64,000 bases of DNA from Salinigranum rubrum (GCF_002906575.1 NZ_CP026309.1:2418001-2482000), one strand, 5' to 3'. Positions 1 to 8,833 are shown, counted from the stretch's first letter. Notes: a model not told the origin generated them from the letters alone. Made by a program: numbers and translations.

Positions 1-2
1 TA

Positions 3-140
3 TCGTACGTTTTCAACGTCTTGGCCATCACGGGCACGTTCGACGTGTTTCGGTGGGTTGTATTCGTGGTACTGTTCTTCGGGTTCACGTACGGATTCGA
101 GAGGGTTCTGAGCCTGACTGAACTCTTGGAAGGTACATAA
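3..140 (+). CDS. C-terminal end of a small membrane protein (5' part outside window)
   Basis: An open frame runs from the window edge to a TAA at 138-140 and encodes about 45 residues. It contains one clear hydrophobic helix (WVVFVVLFFGFTYGF) and a short polar tail ending LLEGT. The stop overlaps the next ATG (TAATG), so the two genes were translationally coupled. Small archaeal membrane proteins of DUF2178 type often precede a short membrane protein like the next one, but too little is visible to assign a family. The start lies outside the window. Confidence 0.5.
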   Translation, partial: SYVFNVLAITGTFDVFRWVVFVVLFFGFTYGFERVLSLTELLEGT

Positions 141-366
141 TGGCAGAGAAAGTACAGGACTGGCGAATCGGACTCTTCGGCTTGTTCGGCTGACCGGCCT
201 GCAGGCCTTCGCCCTGAACGAACCGCTCTGATTGTTCTATTTCGGTTTCTTCGGCTTCTTCTCGTACTTCCGGTACTACCGAGAGGAACTGAAGTATCTC
301 GGGCTCCTCGGAGCTGTCGGTGTGTTATTGGCGATAGCCGGTGTGGTGGGAGTGTTTCCGGTGTGA
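140..366 (+). pseudogene. Decayed small membrane protein gene (DUF3796-like)
   Basis: The first frame reads MAEKVQDWRIGLFGLFG and then meets TGA at about residue 18. Restoring one base there continues as LTGLQAFALNEPL, then a second in-frame TGA stands where a Trp codon is expected, then LFYFGFFGFFSYFRYYRE, then a last hydrophobic segment ending at TGA 364-366. The conceptual product of about 75 residues resembles DUF3796-type two-helix membrane proteins (my recognition, not tested). One frameshift plus one nonsense change argues for true loss of function. Its start overlaps the upstream stop, so it was the last gene of an operon. Confidence 0.6.
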
Positions 367-703
367 GTGCGGTTACCTGATTCCTGCCGGGGGCACTGTC
401 TTTCGATTAAGTTTGCTGTCAGTGCTGAACACAGGGCGCAAGTCGGCCAGTTCTACGCAGACGGCTTCGCCGAAGAGTCGGAAAGTGCGACACGGACGCT
501 ACTCTTTTGATACGATTATTCGACTTCTCATTCATGCCTTTTTGCGATGTTGCGGATACTTTCAGGTGTAGCCGCTGGGTTAGTCGTGACGCCACGCCCG
601 TGACCCAGAATTGAATCCTCAGTTCGTATCCAGAGGAGTGGATTCTCACACCGCCTCCGACGTTTCGTCGGCAGGCCGGAAGTCCACGGACGAGCCCCCG
701 ACT
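367..703. other. Gene-free stretch with possible mobile-element remnants
   Basis: No frame here has convincing haloarchaeal codon use, and base composition is less GC-rich than in neighbouring genes. Bases 422-440 nearly match 49967-49985 in another gene-free gap. Near the end, the sequence around 695-715 (CCCCCGACTTCAGTCGTGGG) can fold into an imperfect hairpin that looks like the right end of IS200/IS605-type elements. I read the stretch as an old insertion scar; that is inference. Confidence 0.4.
422..440 (+). repeat. 19-base motif repeated at 49967-49985
   Basis: GTGCTGAACACAGGGCGCA here and GTGCTGAATACTGGGCGCA at 49967-49985 differ at two positions. Both copies lie in intergenic, lower-GC sequence. 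The match continues loosely for about ten bases. It may be the edge of a degraded transposable element. Confidence 0.45.
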
Positions 704-2899
704 TCAGTCGTGGGTCGACGACCCGCGAAAGCCGAGCAACCGTAGGCCGTTTAGCGAGACGAGAACCGTCGAGCCCTCGTGGCCGACCACCGCGAGTGGG
801 AGCGGGATGCCTCGAAGGAGGATTGTGCCGACCATGAGAGCAATCGCGCCGAAAGCGATGGCGAGATTGATCGTGAGTGTCCGGCGGGTCCTGCGTCCGA
901 GGCCGAGCACGTAGGGAATCTTGCTGAGGTCGTCGCCCATCAGTACCACGTCAGCAGTGTCGAGCGCGACGTCGGTTCCCGCGCCGCCCATCGCTATGCC
1001 GAGGGTTGCTGTGGCGAGCGCTGGGGCGTCGTTGACGCCGTCGCCGACCATCGCCACGTGCTCGTGTCGCTCGACCAGTTCCTCGATGGTCGCCACCTTT
1101 TCCTCCGGCAGCAGTTCCGCTTGCACTTCGTCGATGCCGACTTCGTCGGCGATTCGCCGTGCGACGCGTTCGTTGTCGCCCGTCAGCATGACGATGTGTT
1201 TCACGCCCAGCGAGCGGAGGTCGTCGATCATCTCGGCGGCGTCGGGGCGAACGGTGTCGATGAAGGCGAGCCACCCCAGGACGCTGACGTCGCCGCGACG
1301 CTCTCTGGCGACGAGGACGCTCGTTTTCCCGTCTTCCTCTAACGTTTCGAGGCGGTCAAGGCCCGGTTCGAGACCGTCGATTACCGCGTCCCCGAGAACG
1401 GTCTGGAAGTAACTACGGTTCCCAATGTGGGTAGTTTGGCCGTCGACGTCGGCTTTGACCCCTTTCCCGGCGACTGACTGAAACCGCTCGGCGTCAGCGA
1501 CGTCGAGTGACCGGGCGGCTGCCGCCCGCACGGTCGCACGAGCGAGGTGATGCTCCGAGCGAGCCTGCACTGCGGCCGCGATGGAGAGCAGGGCGTCCTC
1601 GGTCAGTGTGTCGTCCGCCGTCCCGTCACGGACGAATACGTCGGTCAACTGCGTGTCGCCCCGTGTGAGTGTACCGGTCTTGTCGAAGGCGACCGCGTCG
1701 ATGCGTGCTGCGGTCTCGACGTGTTCGCCGCCTTTGAACAGCACGCCCTGCCGGCCCCCGGAGGCGATCGCCGAGAGGACTGCCGCGGGCGTCGAGATGA
1801 TGACTGCACACGGCGAGGCGGCTACCATGAGTGTCATCGCGCGGTAGAACGTCCCCGTGAATTCGCTCCCGAGTGCGACCGGGAGTGCGATGGCTGCGAT
1901 TGTGAGTACGAACACGCCGAGGACGTACGGTTGTTCGAGCCGGTCGATGAGTCGCTGTGTTGGGGCCTTTTCGCTCTGGGCGCGTTCGACCATGTGGATG
2001 AGGCGGCTAATCGCCGATTCGTGGGCCTGCCGTGTGACTTCGATTTCGAGACTTCCGCTCTCGTTGATCGTGCCGCCGAACACCTCGTCGCCAGGTTCCT
2101 TCGGGACGGGGACGGACTCGCCGGTGAGCGAAGCCTGATCGACCGTTCCCTCACCGGACGTAACGACGCCGTCGAGCGGAATCCGATCACCGGGGCGGAC
2201 GACGAACACGTCACCGACGGCGACGTCGTCGATGGGCACAGTGACTTCTTCGCCGTCACGAAGCACCTGCGCTTCGTCCGGTCGCATCTCGACGAGGGAC
2301 TTGATCGCCCGGCGCGAGCGGCCGATAGCGTAGTGTTGGAGCGTGTTCGAGAGCGAGAACAGGAAGAGGAGCATCGCACCCTCGAACGGGGCCCCAATCG
2401 AGAGCGCGCCGAGTGCGGCGACGATCATCAACAGGTCGATATCGACCGCACGGTGGCGGAGCGTCTGGATGGCCCCCTTGAGCCCGTACCACCCACCGAA
2501 GACGTACGCGACGCCGTAGCTGGCCCACACGAGGAGCGGCGGTCCGTTGAGCCACCCTGTCGCCAAGCCGGTCACCATGCCGACCAGCGTCAGTCCGACG
2601 AACACTACCTCCCGTCTGAGTTCCGAGCGGGTGGTCACCTCGTCGGCATCGGTGTCGCGCTCGCCTTGGATCGAGACGTTCCGGTCGCGGACCGCGTCTC
2701 GAAGCCCTTCCTCTGAGGTGATGCTCTCGTCGTAGGTGATTCGAACGCTCCCCGTTCGGAACGAGACATCGACGTCGTGGACGCCGGGTGTGTCACGCAG
2801 CTGTCGTTCAAGTGCTCGCGCTCCCGCTTCGCCGCGACCGCCTCGCCGTTTGATCTGGACGGTACACGTCGATAACGGAGGTGATTCAGTAACGGTCAC
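704..2899 (-). CDS. Heavy-metal P1B-type ATPase, P1B-4 (Co/Zn/Fe/Cd export type)
   Basis: A 731-residue membrane pump that should use ATP to export divalent metal ions. Visible motifs are TGES (259-262, actuator), SPC in the transport helix (362-364), DKTGTLT (406-412, phosphorylated Asp), TGDN (573-576), GDGVND (619-624) and HEGST (707-711) in the last helix pair. SPC together with HEG(S/G)T marks the P1B-4 subgroup rather than the CPC copper or zinc pumps. Residues 10-75 have the length and fold pattern of a heavy-metal-associated domain but lack its CxxC, so that domain probably cannot bind metal. The usual SEHP motif reads SEHHLA at 448-453. The start is GTG at 2899. Exact metal specificity cannot be read from the sequence. 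Confidence 0.9.
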   Translation of the reverse strand: MTVTESPPLSTCTVQIKRRGGRGEAGARALERQLRDTPGVHDVDVSFRTGSVRITYDESITSEEGLRDAVRDRNVSIQGERDTDADEVTTRSELRREVVFVGLTLVGMVTGLATGWLNGPPLLVWASYGVAYVFGGWYGLKGAIQTLRHRAVDIDLLMIVAALGALSIGAPFEGAMLLFLFSLSNTLQHYAIGRSRRAIKSLVEMRPDEAQVLRDGEEVTVPIDDVAVGDVFVVRPGDRIPLDGVVTSGEGTVDQASLTGESVPVPKEPGDEVFGGTINESGSLEIEVTRQAHESAISRLIHMVERAQSEKAPTQRLIDRLEQPYVLGVFVLTIAAIALPVALGSEFTGTFYRAMTLMVAASPCAVIISTPAAVLSAIASGGRQGVLFKGGEHVETAARIDAVAFDKTGTLTRGDTQLTDVFVRDGTADDTLTEDALLSIAAAVQARSEHHLARATVRAAAARSLDVADAERFQSVAGKGVKADVDGQTTHIGNRSYFQTVLGDAVIDGLEPGLDRLETLEEDGKTSVLVARERRGDVSVLGWLAFIDTVRPDAAEMIDDLRSLGVKHIVMLTGDNERVARRIADEVGIDEVQAELLPEEKVATIEELVERHEHVAMVGDGVNDAPALATATLGIAMGGAGTDVALDTADVVLMGDDLSKIPYVLGLGRRTRRTLTINLAIAFGAIALMVGTILLRGIPLPLAVVGHEGSTVLVSLNGLRLLGFRGSSTHD

Positions 2900-3026
2900 G
2901 CGACCTCTCCGTACCGTGTGTGTTGATTTTGCATTGTGGGTCCCTCACTGTGTCCTCGTCTGACTGCATGCGAGAGCGGGTCCGCGATACTCTGGGGCGC
3001 CTTCCCGTCCCTCCGGGTCGAACGAC

Positions 3027-3455
3027 TCAACTGATGATCGTCACCGGAATCCGTGCTCGGCGGGTGACTGTCTCCGCGACGCTCCCGAGGAGCGTACGGT
3101 CGAATCCTGAGCGGCCGTGGCTGCCCATGACGATCTGATGGATGTCGTGGCCGTCGGCGTATTCAAGGATCGCTCGTGCCGGTTTACCGACCTCCGTGAC
3201 GGTATGGAGTTCGGTATTCCGTTCCGCCGCGAGGTCCGTGGCCATCGTGTGGATTCTGGTTGCTTCTTCTTTCGCGTTCTCGAACCAGTCGTCGGCGACT
3301 GGTAAGCCGCCAGCCTCTACGTCGATAACCGAGTCCACCGGATTGATGACGTAAATCGATGTGATGGGTGCGTCCGGGAAGGTCTCGATAGCGTATGTGA
3401 GCGCCCGCTCCGAAAGCGGAGAGCCGTCGAAGGCGACGAGAACGTTGGCAGACAT
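3027..3455 (-). CDS. Universal stress protein (UspA family, ATP-binding type)
   Basis: A 142-residue single UspA domain starting MSANVLVAFDGSPLSERAL, the usual length and N-terminal strand for the family. Near the C-terminus GSHGRSGFDRTLLGSVAE fits the Gx2Gx9G(S/T) nucleotide-binding signature, so this is an ATP-binding Usp. I chose the ATG at 3455, not the longer upstream frame, because the family begins here and a TATA-like TTTTAATT (about 3475-3482) lies 20-28 bases upstream. It is monocistronic beside the metal ATPase, with no obvious functional link beyond stress. Confidence 0.85.
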   Translation of the reverse strand: MSANVLVAFDGSPLSERALTYAIETFPDAPITSIYVINPVDSVIDVEAGGLPVADDWFENAKEEATRIHTMATDLAAERNTELHTVTEVGKPARAILEYADGHDIHQIVMGSHGRSGFDRTLLGSVAETVTRRARIPVTIIS

Positions 3456-3791
3456 GAGTGGAGGTTCGTGGTGAATTAAAATGAACGTGCTGCTCCCCAG
3501 ATTGCGTGACGGTGAGTCGTCGGAAAGAGAACGGGCAGGAGAGTCGGGTTGCAGGAACTCACTCGTCTGGCTTCGGCAGTTGAACGCCAATCGGTTTGGC
3601 GACCACACCCCTCGATTTGGCTGTATCGTCTGTCGAGTTACTCTCACCGGCAGCATCGTTCGACAGAAGTACTGACACTCGCTCAACCCAGTCTCCAGCA
3701 ACTGGTTTCTGCCGACGAGTATCGAATGCAGCGGACTTAGTGTGTTACGGTTTAGAGATCAGGCCAACCGGCTTCAGTTCCACCGAGCCTA
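3456..3791. other. Gene-free gap
   Basis: Apart from the Usp promoter near 3475, I see no supported gene. The frame that runs upstream of UspA on the minus strand has poor codon use and no family resemblance. Confidence 0.5.
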
Positions 3792-4154
3792 CTAGTAGAT
3801 TCCCGTCCGGTAGTGTCCCGGGCGATGCCTCCACGTCGCGAGCGCGAAGGGGATGGCGATGAGGTAGAACTCGCGGCGCCAGTACTTCGTGAGGTAGGCC
3901 GCGATTCCACCGAGGAATCCCAGCCCTGCGAGGACGAACGGGGTCCCCCGCGTGGAGGTGAACTGCAGCACCACCGGTGTCAGTGAGAGGGGGACGGACG
4001 TCGATGCGAGTGCGCCGAGGATACCGACGTACGGGACGACGCCGGACGGCAAGCCGGTGACCAGCGGTTTCGTGGTGGTCGACGTGAGTTCGTACGGGCG
4101 TCTCGTCGCGCAATCGGGGCATACGGATTCGCCGAGGTTAGGCACAGATCTCAC
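3792..4154 (-). CDS. Small membrane protein with N-terminal CxxC (unknown)
   Basis: A 120-residue protein. Its N-terminus carries CPDC (12-15), a possible metal or redox pair, followed by about three hydrophobic segments (PYVGILGALASTSV, PFVLAGLGFLGGIAAYL, FYLIAIPFALATW) and a basic C-terminus. I do not recognise the family. Coding evidence is the long frame with haloarchaeal codon use and a membrane-protein pattern. It lies next to the HxlR regulator on the same strand, 121 bases downstream, and could be part of its regulon. Confidence 0.6.
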   Translation of the reverse strand: MRSVPNLGESVCPDCATRRPYELTSTTTKPLVTGLPSGVVPYVGILGALASTSVPLSLTPVVLQFTSTRGTPFVLAGLGFLGGIAAYLTKYWRREFYLIAIPFALATWRHRPGHYRTGIY

Positions 4155-4275
4155 AGAATTCGCCCGATACCGATGCCGAGTGAACGGATACTTCGTTGCG
4201 GTCGGACGGACTCGGGATGCTGCCGGCTGAATCGGTCACACCGACTGTCCGCCTCGCTCGGCGGTGACCACTCGG

Positions 4276-4653
4276 CTAGCGGTCCTTCCCGGCGTCTTCA
4301 GCCGTCTCGACCGCTTCGGCGTACCGTTCGGTCCAGTCGGCGACGGCGTCCATGACGTGCTTCAGTTCCCTCCCGGGTTCGGTCAGGGAGTACTCGACCC
4401 TGACGGGCCTGTCGTCGACGACGCGGCGGTCGACGAGGTGACACGCCTCCAGGTTCTGCAGCGATTCCGAGAGCATCTTGTCGGAGATGCCGTCGATTTC
4501 CTCGCTCAGTTCGCTGTACCGCATCGAGTCGTGGAACAGCAGGTGCTCGATGATGACCCGCGTCCACTTGCGACTGATGAGTTCGATGACCTCCGCGACG
4601 ACGGAGTCGCCGTGAATCGCTGGGTCGAAGACGAACTCTCGGTCCCTGCTCAT
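4276..4653 (-). CDS. HxlR-family winged-helix transcription regulator
   Basis: A 125-residue protein consisting almost wholly of one winged helix-turn-helix. KWTRVIIEHLLFHDSMRYSE (29-48), then GISDKMLSESLQNLEACHLV and a wing ending VEYSLTEPGREL, is the HxlR pattern. HxlR proteins are dimeric repressors or activators often tuned to redox or small aldehydes; no effector is visible here, and there is no conserved N-terminal Cys. It lies between a small membrane protein and the MMPL exporter operon, which are plausible targets. Its own promoter carries an inverted repeat round the TATA box. Confidence 0.85.
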   Translation of the reverse strand: MSRDREFVFDPAIHGDSVVAEVIELISRKWTRVIIEHLLFHDSMRYSELSEEIDGISDKMLSESLQNLEACHLVDRRVVDDRPVRVEYSLTEPGRELKHVMDAVADWTERYAEAVETAEDAGKDR

Positions 4654-4662
4654 CCTCGATGG

Positions 4663-4693
4663 GACAAGGGATGGAACGGGGTTATATCTTGTC
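4663..4693 (-). promoter_or_regulatory. hxlR promoter with flanking inverted repeat
   Basis: On the minus strand a TATA-like GATATAAC (about 4680-4688) lies roughly 30 bases before the ATG at 4653. Six-base arms GACAAG (4663-4668) and CTTGTC (4688-4693) bracket it with a 19-base spacer. That arrangement suits autoregulation by a dimeric repressor, but the arms are short and could be chance. Confidence 0.4.
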
Positions 4694-4793
4694 TGCGCTT
4701 CGCGGGCCTCGCTCGAATCTCACGGCCCGACGGAACGGAACGGAACCATCGGGCCACACCGAACGGATGTGTGACCGCCGAGCGGTGGTGACG

Positions 4794-7064
4794 TCAGTCG
4801 CCGCCGGCGGAAGCGTTCACACGGTCGTCACGTCCCCAGCGCCCGTGGACCGCACCCCACGCCTCGTCGAGGACGACGAGCGTCGGCGGGAGCGTGAGCA
4901 CCGACGCGACGAGCGTCAGCAGGATGACCCCGACCGTCAGGTAGCCGAAGTCGCTGAGGATCGGGAACGGCGAGAGCACGAGCGCGGAGAAGCCGAACAC
5001 GGTGGTGAGTCCGGAGACGGTGATGGCCGACCCGACGCGTCGCGAGGCGACGTCGGCCGCCTCGACGGGCGAGGCGCCGCGCTCGCGCTCCTCGTAGTAC
5101 CGCTCCATCACGACGACGGTGTACTCCGCGCCGATGCCGACCGTGAGCGCCCCGAGCGACGCTCCGAGCGGTGAGACGGGGACGTCGAAGCCCGCCATGA
5201 ACAGTCCCTGCCAGCCGACGACGAACAGCATCGGGACCAGCGGCGCGGTCGCCTTCACCGGATGCCGGTAGTAGACGAGGAGCAGGCCGAAGACGAACGC
5301 GAGCCCGAGCCCCGTGATACGGTCGCGGCTGGTCACCTGCCCGTAGGTCAGCCGCTGGGAGAGGACAGCGTCGCCGGTGAGTTCGGCTTCGACACCGGGT
5401 GGTGGCCGGCTCAGGGCGACGGCCTCCTGAACGTTCTCCCCGAAGGCGAGCAGCCGCTCGGTCGAGAGGTCGCGCTCGGAGACGACGACGATTCTCGCCG
5501 CGCCGTCGTTGTAGAACTGTACCCGCTGTTCGTCCGGCACTCGGTCGAGCACGCGTTCGACGCCGGCCTCGGTGCGCGGGAGTTCGCCCCCGTTCGCCCG
5601 ACGGACTGCCTCCGCGGGCGTCTGGACGTCCCGAACCTCGTCGATTCCGGTGGCGGCCGCATCGAACTCTTCCATCCAGCGCAGCGTCGTCGGGTGGGTG
5701 AGGTCGCTCCCGCTCACGTAGACGCTGAACCGGACGTCGCTACCGCCGCCGGTCTCGGCGCGGAAGGCGTCGAGGTCGAGCCGCGCGGGCAGGTCCGGCG
5801 GGGAGAACTCCTCGCTGTCGGCGAGGACGTCGAGGTCCTCGCTCGCGTAGAGGCCGCCGGTCATCAGGAGGCCTGCAACGAGGAGGACGGCCGCCGGGTT
5901 GCTGGCGGTGGTGACCGCGAGGGGGCCGAGCAGGCTCGCGATGAGTCCGTCGTCCGTCTCGGGACGTGCGTCCGCCCGCGGCGGCCGGTCGTTCGCGGTC
6001 GACTCCTTCGTCGAACCGCTCGACCCCTGCCGCCGGGCGTACAGGGTGAGAAGCGGCAGCAGGACGAGGATCGCTGTCGCGAACGTCAGCAGGACGCCGA
6101 CGATGGACGCTTGGGCGAACCAGACGAACGCCGGACTCTCGCTGGTCGTGAGCCAGGTGGCGGCGAAGCCGAGCGCCGCCGCGAGCATCGCAACCGTCAC
6201 CGCCGGGCCGATACCGGCGAGCGCCCTCGGGAGCGCCTCGCGTGGGGGCGCGGATTCGAGTTCCTCCGTGTAGCGCTGGTGGAACTGGACGGAGTAGTCG
6301 ATACCGAGACCGACGAGGATGGGGAACACCGCTGACGTCAGCGTGGAGTTCGGAACCCCGAGGTAGCCCATCGCCCCCAGCGTGTAGACGATGCCGACGA
6401 AGACGGCGACGATGGGGAGCAGTCGGAGGGGGACGCCCCGGAAGAGGACGAGCAACGCGACGACCATCAGCCCGACCGCCAGTCCGAGGAGCGTCCGCGT
6501 CGACTCCTGGATGACGCGCGTGAGTTGGGCCGTGAACGCCGGTGACCCGGTGACGACCGGGTCGACGCCGGCCGGGAACGACGCCCACGCGACGGCCTCG
6601 ACCGCGGCGTCGTAGATGACCGTCTCCTCCGCCTGGCTCGTGTCGGTCGTCGGGACGATGGTGATGATCGTCGACTCCGGCGTGCCGACCGCCGCTTCGA
6701 TGCGTGCGCTCGAGCCCGGAACGTACCCGTACCGGGCGCGGACCTCGTCTGCGGGCGTCACGACGTCCGTGACCTCTCTGACGTCGGACATCCGGCGGTC
6801 GAACCGGTCGATGGCGCGCATCGTCGCCGGGTCGGTGACGTCGCCGCGTATCAACACCACGAGAGACCCGCGCTGGAAGTCGTCCTGGTACGCGGCGTAC
6901 GTCCGGTCCGCGGGCGTGAACGCCGCCGTCCCCGAGACGGTCTGTAGCCCCGTCGCCCCGACGACGGCGGCGCCGACGAGCAACACGGCGAACAGTAGCG
7001 TCGCGACCGGCCGCGCCTGAATCTGCCGGCCGACGGCGCGGAACGGCGGTTCGAGTCGGCTCAT
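4794..7064 (-). CDS. RND-superfamily exporter (MMPL / HAE3 type)
   Basis: A 756-residue membrane protein with two homologous halves. Each half has one N-terminal helix, a large extracytoplasmic loop of about 160-200 residues, and then five packed helices. The conserved helix-4 motifs are GLGIDYSVQFHQRY in the first half and GIGAEYTVVVMERY in the second, the acidic proton-relay positions of MMPL/SSD-type transporters. The length is typical for archaeal HAE3 members, which are thought to export lipids or hydrophobic compounds; the substrate is not predictable. The ATG lies two bases after the stop of the upstream S-layer-like gene, so the pair is co-transcribed and probably forms one envelope system. 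Confidence 0.88.
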   Translation of the reverse strand: MSRLEPPFRAVGRQIQARPVATLLFAVLLVGAAVVGATGLQTVSGTAAFTPADRTYAAYQDDFQRGSLVVLIRGDVTDPATMRAIDRFDRRMSDVREVTDVVTPADEVRARYGYVPGSSARIEAAVGTPESTIITIVPTTDTSQAEETVIYDAAVEAVAWASFPAGVDPVVTGSPAFTAQLTRVIQESTRTLLGLAVGLMVVALLVLFRGVPLRLLPIVAVFVGIVYTLGAMGYLGVPNSTLTSAVFPILVGLGIDYSVQFHQRYTEELESAPPREALPRALAGIGPAVTVAMLAAALGFAATWLTTSESPAFVWFAQASIVGVLLTFATAILVLLPLLTLYARRQGSSGSTKESTANDRPPRADARPETDDGLIASLLGPLAVTTASNPAAVLLVAGLLMTGGLYASEDLDVLADSEEFSPPDLPARLDLDAFRAETGGGSDVRFSVYVSGSDLTHPTTLRWMEEFDAAATGIDEVRDVQTPAEAVRRANGGELPRTEAGVERVLDRVPDEQRVQFYNDGAARIVVVSERDLSTERLLAFGENVQEAVALSRPPPGVEAELTGDAVLSQRLTYGQVTSRDRITGLGLAFVFGLLLVYYRHPVKATAPLVPMLFVVGWQGLFMAGFDVPVSPLGASLGALTVGIGAEYTVVVMERYYEERERGASPVEAADVASRRVGSAITVSGLTTVFGFSALVLSPFPILSDFGYLTVGVILLTLVASVLTLPPTLVVLDEAWGAVHGRWGRDDRVNASAGGD

Positions 7065-7066
7065 CG

Positions 7067-8833
7067 TCAGTCCCTGCGCCAGATGTAGACGCCGCCGGCG
7101 AGGACCGCAACACCGAGTCCGAAACCGACGTACGTCAGCGGCAGTCCGCCGGACGACGGCGACACCGGAACGCCGATTCGGAGGTCGTCCGCGAGCGCCG
7201 TATCGCCGTCTTGGTCCTCGTATCTGATCTCGACGCTCCCGGCGTACGCCTTCGCCCGAGCACTGTCGGCGGCGGCGACCCCGAACGTCAGCGTCGTCCG
7301 CTCACCGGGTTCGAGCCGACCGACGAACGCGCCGTTGTCCGGTGCGCTGAGCGGGTCGTTCACGAACAGTTTCGCGTTCGCGTCGGTCACGGGGCTGTCG
7401 CCGGTGTTCTCGACGGTCACCCGCAGCGTCGCCGAGCCGCCGGCTCTGACGGACGTCTCGACGCCGACGACTGCGAACGCGTCTCGCTCCGGGCCGACCT
7501 CGACGCTGCGTCGGACGGGAGTCGTCGACCGGCGGAGGTCGCCGTCGGCGTTCTCGTACTCCACGAGGAAGCGCAGCGTCTGCGACCCGGGTTCGGCGTC
7601 CTCGGAGACGGCCAATCTGAACGTCACCGGCCGCGACTCACCGGGCGCGAGGGTGCCGACGCTCGACTCGGCACTCGTCACGACGACGGGTCCGGGGCCG
7701 CCGCTCGACGCTGGTGCGCCCGCCCCCCTAGCCTGTCCACCGGCGCCCCCCGGCGAGTCGCCGAGCACGGAGCCACTGCTCCCGACGGCCAGTCTGACGA
7801 CGGCGTTCGTCGCCGGCGCGGGGCCGTGGTTGACGACGTCGCCCGTGACGACGACGTCGTCCTCGCCGACGCGGAGCCGTTCGGTCTGCAGGTTCTCTAC
7901 CGAGAACCGTCGCTCGGCACCGACGGTAACCTCGGTCGAGAGCGGGTCCGACACCGTGCGGACGCCGTTGTCGTTCTCGTACGTCACGCGCGCCTCGATG
8001 GGGTACGTTCCCGGTGTCGTCTCGGAGGTGGCGCCGACCTCGAACGTCGCCGTGGTCGAGGCGCCGGGCGCGAGTTCGGCGACGAACGTCGTCGCCGACG
8101 GCTGTGGGTTCGACTGCGGACCGAAGTACACCGACGGCGACTTCGAGGAGAGTTCGACCGTGGCGTCCCGCGCCGTCTGCCACCCCGCGTTGGTGACCGT
8201 CATCGTCACCGACCCGGTGTCGCCGGCGAAGAGGTTCTCTGCCCCGTCCGATTCCACGCGAAAGCGCGGCTCGCTATCGACGACGACGTCGACGGACACA
8301 ACGCGCTCGCGGAACGAGTCCGAAAAGTCGGGGTTCCCGTACCCCGGCGGGGACTGCGTCGGTTCGTACGTGACGAGTCGCGTATAGTCGTACGAGAGCC
8401 GAATCGGGATCCGGTAGGTCCCCGGCTGCAACGCCTCGCCCGTCTCGACCTCGAACGTCGCCGTCGCCGGACGGTCGGTCCCGACCGAGCCGAGCACCAC
8501 GTCGCCGCTCTTGAACTCGATGGGCGCGTCGACGCGCGATTCGAGCACGGACACTCGGACGTTCCGCGCGGTGGTCACCCGTTCGGTCAGCGCTGCCGGG
8601 CCGCCCTGGCGGACCTCGCCGCCGTTCGAGAGCACGACCGTCAGGCTGCCGCGTTCGCTCGGTGCGAGTCGGTTGTCCGGCGCCGAGACGTCGAGGTCGG
8701 GCCGGCCGATGACCTGTTCTTCGGGCGTCGCGGCGGCCACGACGCCGGTCAGTACCGAGGACACGAGGACGACCGACAGGAGAACCGCCACGGTTCGTGG
8801 GCCCGCCGAACGGGTCGCGTCGGAGCGGTTCAC
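7067..8833 (-). CDS. S-layer-like exported protein with NEW3/CARDB-type repeats (COG1361-like)
   Basis: A 588-residue protein with an N-terminal signal sequence (LLSVVLVSSVLTGVVAAA, about 17-34). Four or so beta-sandwich repeats follow, each with the pattern 'lavGe..sv...v.N.G....a.v.l', for example near residues 200-280, 300-420 and 440-540. It ends with a membrane anchor (VGFGLGVAVLAGGVYIW) and a short RRD tail. Such proteins sit on the outer face of the membrane. It is the first gene of a two-gene operon with the MMPL exporter (2-base gap), a recurrent archaeal pairing, so it may be an outer accessory subunit. A Gly/Pro/Ala-rich linker lies around residues 350-380. Confidence 0.8.
   Translation of the reverse strand: MNRSDATRSAGPRTVAVLLSVVLVSSVLTGVVAAATPEEQVIGRPDLDVSAPDNRLAPSERGSLTVVLSNGGEVRQGGPAALTERVTTARNVRVSVLESRVDAPIEFKSGDVVLGSVGTDRPATATFEVETGEALQPGTYRIPIRLSYDYTRLVTYEPTQSPPGYGNPDFSDSFRERVVSVDVVVDSEPRFRVESDGAENLFAGDTGSVTMTVTNAGWQTARDATVELSSKSPSVYFGPQSNPQPSATTFVAELAPGASTTATFEVGATSETTPGTYPIEARVTYENDNGVRTVSDPLSTEVTVGAERRFSVENLQTERLRVGEDDVVVTGDVVNHGPAPATNAVVRLAVGSSGSVLGDSPGGAGGQARGAGAPASSGGPGPVVVTSAESSVGTLAPGESRPVTFRLAVSEDAEPGSQTLRFLVEYENADGDLRRSTTPVRRSVEVGPERDAFAVVGVETSVRAGGSATLRVTVENTGDSPVTDANAKLFVNDPLSAPDNGAFVGRLEPGERTTLTFGVAAADSARAKAYAGSVEIRYEDQDGDTALADDLRIGVPVSPSSGGLPLTYVGFGLGVAVLAGGVYIWRRD

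Noticed and set aside
341-649. Short open frames of 76 codons on both strands
   Set aside because: Codon use is poor, they overlap each other, and no protein pattern is recognisable. The gap looks like mobile-element debris.
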